Below, in pieces: positions 47,356-56,879 of a stretch of DNA of 64,000 bases. The notes under the pieces were generated by a model. It was not told the DNA's origin. It saw nothing but the letters and a program-made list of their open reading frames with translations, and made no database searches. The DNA is taken from the NCBI GenBank assembly GCA_009760855.2, contig WPIO01000002.1:9420001-9484000 (forward strand). Direction: 5' to 3'. Each line of letters starts with the position of its first letter. The first letter of the stretch is position 1. The position numbers were made by a program, and so were the translations under genes. Source of the DNA: Cristatella mucedo. Taxonomy: Eukaryota; Bryozoa; Phylactolaemata; Cristatellidae.

Positions 47356-47688
47356 ATTATAATAATAATAATAATTCACTTGATAAAGCGCCCTCAGAGA
47401 ACTTAATCTCTCTCTAGGCGCTTTACATTTGCTGTAAAGTGAAATGCAATTGAATGGTAAGTAAAATCATGCTTGAAAAACAAACGAAATGAATAATATG
47501 GTTAGGGGTGACATGCACAGGGTCAGCATGCAAATGGGGTTAGTTGGTAGTAGGCACAGTGTCAGCATGCAAATGTGGTTAGAGGCAGCATGCACGGTGT
47601 CAGCACGCATAAGCACATCAAGGACGAATCACAGGGACTCACTAAATGCTGTCCTAAATAGGTGTGTTTTTAGGTTCCTTTTAAGTGT
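47356..47688 (-). mobile_element. LINE-A 3' end inserted in the viral island
   Basis: Contains the ATT tail (reverse complement at 47356-47375), the terminal hairpin, and the 3' UTR up to the cctatttaggacagcatt block. One extra internal repeat unit is present at about 47530-47570 (atttgcatgctgac repeated). It interrupts the interval between the ATPase and the coiled-coil gene. Confidence 0.85.
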
Positions 47689-47743
47689 GTTTATTATTGT
47701 TAACAATTAATAGATATAAGAATCATGATTAATTGTATGGAAA

Positions 47744-48289
47744 ATGTATTCAAGCAAAACAGGCTATAGGGGAAGTGTTCAAGAAGCACTTGATTATGGG
47801 AATAAAATTCAAAATTTTAAATATTTGAGAAAAGCATCAGTATTACAGAATGACGAAGAAATAAAAAGACTTGAAGCAGAAATTGCTTCAAGAGATACTG
47901 TTGAATAACATCTTAATCAGCGTGCAATAGAAAGAGCAACTGATAATTCTGGAAATGTTGTTCTTGAGAAACTTAAAAGAGTTAGACCAAAACTTGCTAT
48001 ACAAATGGAAACGACAAAGGCACTAGATCAAAACAGAGATTATATAAAGAAGGCTTTGGAATATAATGCTGAGCCAGATATTTCATCTACTCTAGAAAAA
48101 GCAGTTAAAGCTGCTAAGTCGGAAGATTTTGAAAAAGCAATTACAATAGCAAATCAGGCAAAAACACAAGCACCAAATCCAGAAGTACGAGAAGCTATTG
48201 GTAATGTTCATAAAACCATGGCTGATGATTTACAAATTAATCTAACTACTGGTACACCAAAGAAAACAAAAGAAAAATACAAGACTTAA
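47744..48289 (+). pseudogene. Coiled-coil structural-type protein, one nonsense codon
   Basis: ATG at 47744 opens a 182-codon frame interrupted only by a TAA at 47906-47908. The Met at 48005 is in the same frame, so the 94-codon open part is just the distal piece. Composition is Ala/Glu/Lys/Gln-rich with long helices (e.g. SSTLEKAVKAAKSEDFEKA) and no Cys. After the stop at 48287-48289 a neighbouring frame (QANLLELLIGPNQ...) remains coding-like up to about 48415, so the original gene was probably longer. No family recognised. Its location after the ATPase, where capsid genes usually lie in Polintons, suggests a virion protein. Confidence 0.45.
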
Positions 48290-48646
48290 ATCAAGCTAAT
48301 TTATTAGAATTGCTAATAGGTCCCAATCAAGGAAATGTTCCAAATTCTGTATAGAGATTAATACGAGACATTTATGACAAGAATAAAGATATTAAAATGT
48401 TTGAAATATTTCTTAATTAGGAGAGGAAAATAAAACTTCAAAATCAAATGAAACTTTAAGAAAGGCAGCTAGTGATATTTATTACTACATTATTAATTAC
48501 TGCACTAGCATAAGGATGAAACAACAAAATAAATACCTAACCAATATTTTTTATCACAAAATCATAAAAAGAATTACTAGAAATAGCTCATGAGGAAATA
48601 AAACGGAAATTACGACCAACAATAAAATCTATAATAGATCAGATTA

Positions 48647-48925
48647 ATGAAAGTAACAGGAATGTATTCTATTGTTTCTGATAATGTAAATATTGGTATT
48701 GCAGATATTAAAAATAGTTCTTTTATTCAATCTGGAGCTACTACTGATGAGTTCAAATTAGGAATTGATATTGCTACTTCAAACTCTTGTATTAAAATAC
48801 CTATTGGCTGGACGTTTCTTGCTATTAAGTCTAGCATATCAAACTTACTTATTTTTACTGGTTCTGCTTATGTAACAGATCCTAATTTTTCAACACCTTA
48901 TATTATTCTGCTAGCTCGTGAGTAG
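48647..48925 (+). CDS. Small strand-rich ORF at the right end of the island (92 aa)
   Basis: The ATG at 48647 begins an uninterrupted 92-codon frame (MKVTGMYSIVSDN..., ending LLARE). It is Ser/Ile/Thr-rich with alternating hydrophobic residues, as in beta-sandwich or jelly-roll proteins. The preceding sequence (48560-48660) has another coding-like frame (EEIKRKLRPTIKSIIDQINESN), so this could be the surviving 3' part of a larger virion gene. It is the last coding signal before the composition returns to host type. Confidence 0.4.
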   Translation: MKVTGMYSIVSDNVNIGIADIKNSSFIQSGATTDEFKLGIDIATSNSCIKIPIGWTFLAIKSSISNLLIFTGSAYVTDPNFSTPYIILLARE

Positions 48926-48940
48926 CTAAGAAGATGGCCG

Positions 48941-50297
48941 AATGTAGACTGTGACAATTATGATTTATTTATCTGTGACCCTGGATTGGACAAAACAGTG
49001 TTTTAGCGAAACTCAAACATACTAAAGGAAATTGACTATGAAAGTTGTTTGTCATTTGAGGTTCCTTATTTGTAATAATTAAGAATCGGTTACGTCATAA
49101 TCTGTGGCTTAGAACTTAAAAAAAGCTATCAGAAGTGGTCATTAGTCTCAATTACATTGTTTATTGAGCTGATCAAATATTGCCCTTTTGGCATTGAATG
49201 GGCAGCTACACGTTCAGGACCTGCTATAGAGAATAGGACGCTCTAGTTTGCTCGCCTGGCCGGCTGGCGTAACCGGACGAGCCTACATCGGTGTGGATTT
49301 GGTTTCGTTAAGTTAAACGTTATTACAAAAAAGCTTATTGAACAGCCCCATTTATAAAGCGGCTGATGAGATTAGTGGCTACCTCATCTACTTGCAGTGG
49401 GCGATCGCCCACAGTTAGACTCGATAAGATATAGCCCTCCTTTAATCATCATTGCGTTTGTGATTCTGTTTGTTACCTTCGACCCAGAGCCGCTGCGTGG
49501 GTTTTCTTTTTGCACAAATTAGCAGGGAATGATTTTACATGTGAATATACTGCAATGAGATGATTACAGATATAAGATGATTAGTTACATATTTGGACCA
49601 TACCTGGCCAAAGCAGATAGCCTCGGGCAGCACACAAAAGCCTGCAAACTTCGCATTCACTAAGCCATAGTTGGCTAGAATAATAACACGCTTTAAGGTA
49701 GTATTGCAAATATTGATGGTACATCTCAGTGGGCGTGCCATTTACGTTATTGGAAATAGCTGATAAATTTGCAGCTTTTTCAACGCTTAGTCATGAAATT
49801 CTAAGCAGACAAATGTAAATTTGAATTCGATGTTCGTATCACGATGTTGATTGTTGCAGCTGATGCCGAATTTAAGCACCCCTTTGAGATCTTTCTTACT
49901 ACATCGCTGACTAATATTCTTGTAAAGCTCTCACAAATCCGCGAAGCTTACTTTGCCCTTCATAATTTTTGCAGATCAGTAATTATCTTTGAAATTGAAC
50001 TTTCATCATCCTTGGTCAAGTTACAAAATATCTTATGCCGGTGAATTTATATCGCGAAAACTACTGACCTGTAGATATGACAGTGGGGTAGATCGACCAG
50101 TGCACAGCGAAAGGAGAATGGATCAAAGCGAGCTAAACCCCCCTCAACCGCTTCACGGGTGTAGATGCAGACGCAGGGCTGAACTGCTGCAGCTGTTCAA
50201 ACATTCCACATTCAACGTCCCATTGTTTCCAGAGAACATACCCATGAGCCCCAACCCTTCAAAGTGCCTGCCAAATTCTTGAGAAAGGTTAGCAGCC
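48941..50297. other. Right flank of the viral island, nothing recognised
   Basis: Composition returns to host level by about 49.1 kb. No terminal repeat matching the left flank at 36.1-36.3 kb was found by eye. Confidence 0.45.
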
Positions 50298-50448
50298 ATT
50301 GCCCCGGGTCTTAACCCGAGGGAAAGGTGCTCACTACTCGCCACCCTGGTCGTGGGTTCAAGTCCAGCATTGGGCCATCCTGTATTGCCCATTTCAGCCG
50401 GAGGTAATAGCCATGAAGGCTGCTATATAAATGAAGCTGTTAAATCAT
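50298..50448 (+). repeat. tRNA-derived SINE-B copy, abutting a LINE-A copy
   Basis: Box B-like cgtgggttcaagtccag, then agccatgaaggctgctat and ataaatgaagctgttaaatc. The LINE-A sequence begins within about 5 bp downstream. Confidence 0.7.
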
Positions 50449-50451
50449 GTT

Positions 50452-50972
50452 TTGACTTCAAGGTTCTGTCACTCACTTTTAGCTTTCTTCGTTATTTGGC
50501 TCCAGCCTACCAATCAGCTCTATCTCCCTCCAGGCCAAGCCTTGTATGACCCGCTTTTGGAAACTACTCGTTTACCTATACCACATACGAACCTTAAATC
50601 CTTAGGAGACCGTGCCTTTAGCTCGTTTGCTCCCAAAGCCTGGAACTCACTTCTGACTTGCGTCACCACATCCCCTGACCACATTTAAAAGAAACTAAAA
50701 CGTATCCATTTATCATAGCATTTAGTGGGTCCATGTAATTCGTCCTTTGTGTACTTATGCATGCTGACACTGTGCATGCTGCCACTAGCCATATTTGCAT
50801 GTTGACTCAGTGTATGTCACCTCTAACCATGTAGTGCTTGTTGTCATTGACATACTAGCACTAACCACTCGATCATGTTTTCTTTGCAGCAAATGTAAAG
50901 TCTCTAGATAGAGATTGAGTTTATTGAGGGTGCTACAACAAATTTATTGTCATTATTATTGATTTAAAAGCT
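50452..50972 (+). mobile_element. LINE-A copy, 5'-truncated
   Basis: Starts at the FKVLSLTF-coding block, includes a LKSLGDRAFSSFAPKAWNS segment, 3' UTR repeats, a hairpin (50890-50935) and an ATT-type tail. Confidence 0.8.
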
Positions 50973-51287
50973 CAAAAACTTAACAATTTTTAAATAGGCT
51001 TTCAGAGTAGATTTCTAGATAAAGGCTGTGACAGTGTTCCCCTTTTATTTACGGTCCTCGAGGTCAATCTTACCACCACATGCCATAATCCCGCTATATA
51101 TGGTAGTCATGTCAAGGATCAACTATGTCAACTATGAGCACTACGTGATTTTAAAATGCAACCCGGTTCAACATGAGGATATTATTACGCTCACCCATCA
51201 TCAACCTACGCTTGAATCGTAATAAGAAAAATGACGCAAACGGTCCAATCATATTGCATGGTTTTTCATAGGTTGATAGCTGCTCCT

Positions 51288-51365
51288 TTGCAGCATTTGT
51301 AAACTGCCTATAAAAACATCCAGTTCTCTTACGGGGCTATACAAATATCCTATTATGATAATAAT
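51288..51365 (+). repeat. LINE-A 3' terminal remnant
   Basis: gcagcatttgtaaactgcc, ccagttctcttacggggc, then an ATT/ATG-type tail. Confidence 0.5.
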
Positions 51366-51517
51366 ACCCTATATACAGTCGACACCGCCTATAAGAATAC
51401 GCTCGGGCCGACTAATGGCCATTCTTTACGTGACGGCTGCTTTATAACTTTACTTCGGTTAATAAGCCAGTCTCGGTTTGGTGGCGTTTCCTTTGTGGAG
51501 CCGTTGTGCAGTAATTT

Positions 51518-51590
51518 TTTACAAGGGGGGGGGGCGCCATCTCTAGCTTTGTCCTCGGGCGCCGAAAGGTCTCACCACGCCACTGCACGC
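51518..51590 (+). repeat. Dispersed repeat, copy 1
   Basis: ggcgccatctctagcttt, then gggcgccgaaaggtctcac; matches 62425-62495 (ggcgccatttgtagcttt, gggcgccgaaaagtctcac). Preceded in both by a caatttt/taattttt-acaagggg block. Origin unknown. Confidence 0.65.
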
Positions 51591-51875
51591 GGACAGCCGT
51601 TTTGTGGCCGGGTGCCTTCTCTTCCACAACGTCGCGGGTCGCTTGTGCCACGTACACTGTCGCCTCGCAAACTACCGCCTCACAGGCAGTCAAACCGCAC
51701 AGTCAGCCGCAGGTGGCTCCTCCTCTGCTGCCGCCACATCCTGCCGCTCTGGCAAAGTCCTGACAGTCCCTTATGGCACAGACATGTTAGACAGCAAAAT
51801 CTTTGTCTCGCTACTAGAGCTTGTATCAAAGCTCTTACAAATTGTGCCTGAAAATGAATATCCGCCGCATATGCA

Positions 51876-52310
51876 GTAAACACTGCTGCATCAGTTTCAG
51901 CCTGTTCGCGCCCTCAGGTCCTGTGTGGACAATAAATTAGCTGTCCCATTCCTCCGCTTAAAGACCGTTGGCGACAGAAGCTTTAGCTCTGCAGGTCCTA
52001 GACTGTGGAACTCGCTTCCACAATTCTTACGCAACGACAACTACTCTCCAACTGCCGACTATGGCACATCTTTTTCAGCGGTCCTGAACTGCTACTTCTA
52101 TGCTACACACTACCTCAACTGCTCTCCTGACTCTGCTATGCTTCACACTTTCTCTTTGTTGCGTAAGACGAATTCTGTTGGCTACCGAATGTGTACCGAA
52201 AGCCGCTTAGGCTGTGAGTGCGCTATACAAACTTTCCTGCGTAATACCCACATGGTCTTCATGACTTTGTGGAGTTACTGACGGAGATACATACATACAT
52301 ACATACATAA
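51876..52310 (+). mobile_element. LINE-B (second LINE family) 3' part with CATA tail
   Basis: An open frame of 118 codons (51925-52281) with the LINE C-terminal signature LKTVGDRSFSSAGPRLWNSL, then SRLGCECAIQTF. It ends in a (CATA)n tail (52285-52310) instead of the ATT tail of LINE-A. The same block, reverse-oriented, is at 3766-4182. Confidence 0.75.
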
Positions 52311-52432
52311 ACACCGGGAACAGAGACTCGAGAAAAAGGAAAAATCTTCCTAACAAGAGCAAAAAATTCCTGTGGCAGGAGCTCCGCCGGTTAACGGAGA
52401 GCTACCTCCACCTTTAGTAGAAAATAACGCTT

Positions 52433-52436
<4 letters not shown>

Positions 52437-52463
<27 letters not shown>

Positions 52464-52532
52464 ATAAATAATATATATATATATAATATAAATAATATAT
52501 ATTATAAATAATATAATATATATAATAAAATA
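52437..52532 (+). repeat. AT-rich microsatellite (ATAT/AATA units)
   Basis: (AT)n followed by ataataaataatatat-type units over about 95 bp, 125 bp after the LINE-B CATA tail. Confidence 0.95.
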
Positions 52533-54467
52533 ACGCTTACGCGGAAGGATGCTTATTGGGCTTGCCTTTTGTCGGGCCTCCTCTGTAGCGTTTTTTTCCT
52601 GCCGTATTCTCCCAGCAATGGCAATGCTGTCTGCGCACGTCTGCTCCCGGGAAGCGAGCACAGCTTTCGCACAGGATCCTGCTGCGCTCCACTTAACGCG
52701 TTTTCCGAATTCCATCCTAGTCGCCACGCTATGTTTGTGCGAACAGTCGCGAACAGCAAAATATAGAATCGACAATACGGCAGACGCTGTATTACCAATC
52801 GTAGGAAGTCACGCTGTATGCCATGACCGTCTTTGCCGATCCCTTCTCCGGACGATCTATCACTGTATTATTGGGTCCGTTGTTCTTTGTCGACTTCCGC
52901 CGACACAGTACACTCTTACGGTACAGCGGACCCTACATCTGCAAATCTAAGACGAAGGATTCTTAACATATCTAAAGTACAAACAAGCCACGGATTTGCT
53001 TTTCTAGCAGACTTTCTGGCACTAATATCATTTAACACGTCCATGAGCGAATTGAGTAATAGCTCCAGGAACTGCAAACGGCCATCGGTAACTCGCAGCT
53101 ATCCGCTTGCTAAGTAGATATACGCAATTAGGTCGAACTCCGCGACTACCACCCCTCCTCGGCTCAGCGCTCATGAGTCCTCCGGAGCAATATTCTAATA
53201 AGTAGAGCACTTGTTCTTTATCTTGAAAAATGTATTAGCCTTTTAGTGTATTTTAGCAGTTTACACTAGTTGCAACAGCTACCGGCTGAGGTGCATCAGC
53301 CATGCTTACATGATTTAAGCGAGAAAAAACTCGTGGCCACAAGTACATGCTCCGAGGTACTTGTGCTCCTATCGAGCTTCCGCCGGTTTATCGTTTTATC
53401 TGTGCACGATTTATATGCACGGTTATGGTTTAATCGTTGATGCGTCAGAGGGGATGAGTCGTGCCCTACAGAGAAGGGGGCGCGTGAGAACGCGGGCGCG
53501 GAAGAGGACGGTCGTGACCCGTCGCGCGCTGCGAGTCCAAATACACAGCAGCTGTTCTCGGACACGGACGTGTTTCTGTACCGCCGCTTGAGGCTTGCTG
53601 TCGGAGCTTCAAACTACAAGCCACTTTGGCGTTTGAGATGTTTTGCGAACCTTTCTAAATCTTTGACGGCTTTGGAGAGTTTGTCGGCCGGCAGCAGAGT
53701 TTCGAGAGGGAGATCGAGCAGCGCAAAGTCGTTACGAACCGAGGTAGTGGCACTTGTGTTGGCTCCTTGCGATACAAGTCGAGGCCGAGTCACGCTTGCT
53801 TTGAATCTCTCCCGCAGTCAGTGCAGGACAACTGTGAAAAGCTGCGTGAACGCCCACGTGTGCGGGCGTTCACCTGGCGTCCGACCGATAGATAGATAGT
53901 GGCTGCTGCGTGCTGATGCAGTTACAGCTAGTCGGACTAAGGGAGCCAACAGGAGAAACCGGATGCGGCAGCAGAAATCGGCGACGGCGTTCCGGGCGGT
54001 GACGGTTGGCCTGGCGGCGATGTCAGGCTGCGGCGGCGGCAGAGCAATCGCTGGCAGAGATTTGCCTAGCCGCGAGACGGCGAAAGGTGAGATGACGGGG
54101 CCATAGAAGCGGGAGGGGGCAGAGCACGAAGGTGCAACGATAGACCCCGGAGAGGCGTTGGCAGAGCCCGCAGAGGCAACGGCAGCAGAGCGGCGCAGGG
54201 CAGAGAGTCGCTGCCTGCAGAGGCGGCAGTGTCCACAAGAGAAGCGTCCGCCAAATGGTGGAGATTGTGGCGGACGGCGGTGGATTGCAGTAATTCTTTG
54301 CACCCAATTTGAAACAGAAGAGAAGAAATGTTAACAAATTTCCTACAGATAACAGCGACATTAAAAGATTAAAGCGATGGGTTTAAGACCGTACTTTTAT
54401 ACATTTGCAATAAGGAGCAAGTGACCATGACAGGGATTCCGAGTATGTACCTACTACTAGCGCTTGT
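52533..54467. other. Intergenic, moderately GC-rich, nothing recognised
   Basis: Frames of up to 161 codons on the reverse strand (54303-53818) are low-complexity Ala/Pro/Arg-type and unsupported. A short perfect inverted pair gaacgcccac/gtgggcgttc around cgtgtgc occurs at 53848-53872. Confidence 0.4.
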
Positions 54468-54602
54468 AGGACATTTCTCCCCCCCCCCTGGGACATTTCC
54501 CTTCTAGCGGACACTAGAACATTTTACCCCGACATTCCCCCCGGGGTAGGGCATTTCCCCATATGTTGATGAATGTATAAACTAAGAATGCAGATATATG
54601 CA

Positions 54603-54786
54603 TACCGTATTTTCGCGTATATAAGACGCGTTTTATACAAAGTTGTACGTACCCCGAACCCAGGGTGCGTCTTTTATACGGGTGCGTCTTATGTAAAGTA
54701 TTTTGTACACCAATCGTCAAAACCCGCATCTTATTTACGGGTGCGTCTTATAATTAGGTGCGTCTTACATGCAGGAAAATACAGTA
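54603..54786. mobile_element. MITE with TACCGTATTTTC-type terminal inverted repeats
   Basis: Begins taccgtattttcgcg and ends caggaaaatacagta, an inverted pair of about 13 bp with one mismatch. The interior has repeated ggtgcgtctta and cgtcttttata motifs (54668, 54691, 54739, 54757) and no coding capacity. At about 184 bp it is a typical MITE; the parent DNA transposon is not in the window. Confidence 0.75.
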
Positions 54787-55182
54787 CATGATCAAATGAA
54801 GTTCACGCTCTATTGAAATAAAATCAACTCAGTTTAATTGGAAGGATGGGTGGATTGGAAGGATGGTTTCTAATAGAGCGAGCGGCGGCGGCGGCAGCTG
54901 CGACTGCGGCGGCGGTGGTAGCGGCGTCGGCGAGCTATAATGTTCGGTCCCAGGGGAGTTCAGTCCGGCTCGCTCTTTCCGACGCCGCCATGCATGCATT
55001 CGTACCTTTCAAAGCGGGCGCGTGCTACAGCGTGCCGCGCGCGTTCCTTCAAATGATCGCGAAGCCTCAGAGGTCTACAGAGTTTAATTCCATCTCAAGA
55101 GATCTCGTTACGCTCTAATATGCGCTAATTAAAGCGCGGAATACGATCAATGGCGGATTTAGGCTGCGGAGGCACAGTCCGC

Positions 55183-55224
55183 CCTAAGCCCTAAATCCTA
55201 AGCCCTAAAACCCTAAGCCCTATA
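55183..55224 (+). repeat. CCCTAA-like short tandem repeat
   Basis: gccctaagccctaaatcc, taagccctaaaaccct, aagccctatacc: five or six degenerate copies of a 7-8-bp ccctaag/ccctaaa unit, adjoining the right inverted arm. Confidence 0.7.
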
Positions 55225-55330
55225 CCCCAGGGGGAAATGTCCTACCCCAGGCGGGAAATGCCCTAGCGGAAACGTCCGGGGGGGGGAATGTCCGGGAGGA
55301 AATGCCCAGGGGGAATGTTCGTACCCCCAG

Positions 55331-56879
55331 TTGGGTCATAGGTCGCAATAAAAGCGTAGTTTTGCTACACACTTACCGGAAACTAGTGTTTCGCACTTAG
55401 TTGTGCGAATGCTTCCACATAATTTCAAACCTTGCAGATTGGTTACGGAAATCTTGTCCTGCTGCCACCCCGGCACTGGTTTTCTGTATACTTGGTAACA
55501 CTAAACGACATTTTAGTTTAGGATTATAATCATAAATTAGGTAGTTTTGCCGCGAGCCTCTGGAGTGCGATTCGACCGCAGAAACCAAGCCAGACAGTCG
55601 CTCTACTATCTGGATGAACTAAATATACTTCTTTGCCATATGATGAAAGCACGATGAAAATGTTGAAGAAAGCCGTCGTGCTATGTAAACATGTAAAATA
55701 AGAGTCCTCTAGTTTAACTTCTTCGGCAGGTATGCTAAGAAAGTAAGTTTCCTCTCTGAGGACAGATGTGCGAAAGTTATGCAATAATTTCAGTGCACAG
55801 ATCTGTTAGAATTACAAAACATCTATTTGAATTACTAGACCTAAGCACAGTACGCCGCGTAGGTCACCCAGAGAGAGTATCGTTTAAAGAGAAGCGATGA
55901 TGGAAAATTGTCAACATACACACGCTTTCTTTAGGTTGCATATCAAAAGACAAATAAATGCGGCCTGAAACGCTGGTGCTTGACGTGCGACCAGGAAAAG
56001 GTTCAAGCTATACACTTGTAGCCATCTACACCTAAAGTCCACAAATGATCGCCATGTATCGAAGAAGCTCTCGAACAGCCCACGCGAACATCTGATTGCT
56101 AAATGAGAACTGTAATGACTTGCGAATTACTTTCGGAAAACGCACATGAAATCAGCAGTAATTCATTTGGGTTCTCTAAAGAAGGAAGCTGCACTCTGTC
56201 TGCCGGTGCATTCTTCCGGTTCACATGTGCCATTTGTCGCCAAGCTCGCAGCCTCATCAATCGAGAGAAAGAACTCGGTGGGCTCGTACTATAGCCTTTA
56301 CCGTGGTCTGGAACAACGATGGGAACGAAACACCGCTTGGTAGCAGACTGTCGAAGAACTGGCAGAACTTTCAGCCGGAACTTCGAGCGCGGCTCTCAAT
56401 GTTTGTCCCCTGCCCCAACTCCCGATGAAGATCGAGCAACCGTCGAGACTTCTTCAAATTCACCGAGGAGCGAGTAATACTTACTGATTTTATCGGTCCG
56501 TCTGCTCTCTTGCTTGCGAGCTAGTGCGGCCGCCGGTCCTGCGATTCTTACGGATCATTCCATAACGGACCTAGTGAGGTAAAATTAGCCTATATTGCAA
56601 AGTTCTTGTCGTTAGCTTCTTTCCAAGTACGAAGTTATTTAAAGTAATTTAACGTAAGGACGTTCGGCTGTGCAGCAGTAATATCCTGAAACATATTCAG
56701 CAGTGTATCTTTGAATGGGATCGCGAGTGTTACAAAACTGTTATGCAAGAGAAACTTTTTTGAACCGCTCTTTTATCGATGAACCGATGGTAGTCACTTT
56801 CTTTACGTCTTCGCTTTCCCTGTGGACCTGAGTGCTGTTTGGCACAGACCATTTGACTACGACTGTTCCTCAATAGATC
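55331..56879. other. Intergenic, nothing recognised
   Basis: Short frames only, no repeats with a second copy in the window. Confidence 0.45.

Larger units (their letters stand above)
36240..48940. mobile_element. Decayed endogenous Maverick/Polinton/adintovirus-like dsDNA element
   Basis: A 12.7-kb AT-rich block with abrupt composition changes at both ends. It carries a coherent set of virus-type genes: family B DNA polymerase, HNH-AP2 endonuclease, adenain-like protease, packaging ATPase, fibre-like and capsid-associated genes, arranged in converging and diverging groups with short gaps. This combination is characteristic of Polintons and adintoviruses. Most genes carry in-frame stops and single-base shifts, and two host retroelements (SINE-B 46886-47042, LINE-A 47356-47688) are inserted, so it is a fossil and not an active element or assembly contaminant. 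I saw no integrase, no major capsid gene, and no terminal inverted repeats or target duplication at the limits. The limits are therefore taken from composition and coding content and are good to perhaps 100 bp. Confidence 0.85.
54468..55330. repeat. Inverted-repeat-flanked structure containing the MITE
   Basis: The left arm (54468-54562) has three or four units of the type ggacatttc plus a C-run. The right arm (55225-55330) has the inverse, a G-run plus gaaatgtcc, repeated four or five times, with a tagcgga spacer in both arms. Such tandem subterminal motifs with inverted arms are common in non-autonomous DNA transposons. The interior includes the MITE and a short GC-rich block (54880-55030). 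Confidence 0.5.

Noticed and set aside
36240-48940. Bacterial or viral contamination joined by assembly error
   Set aside because: Host SINE-B and LINE-A copies lie inside the block, and the genes are decayed, which is expected of an endogenous copy.
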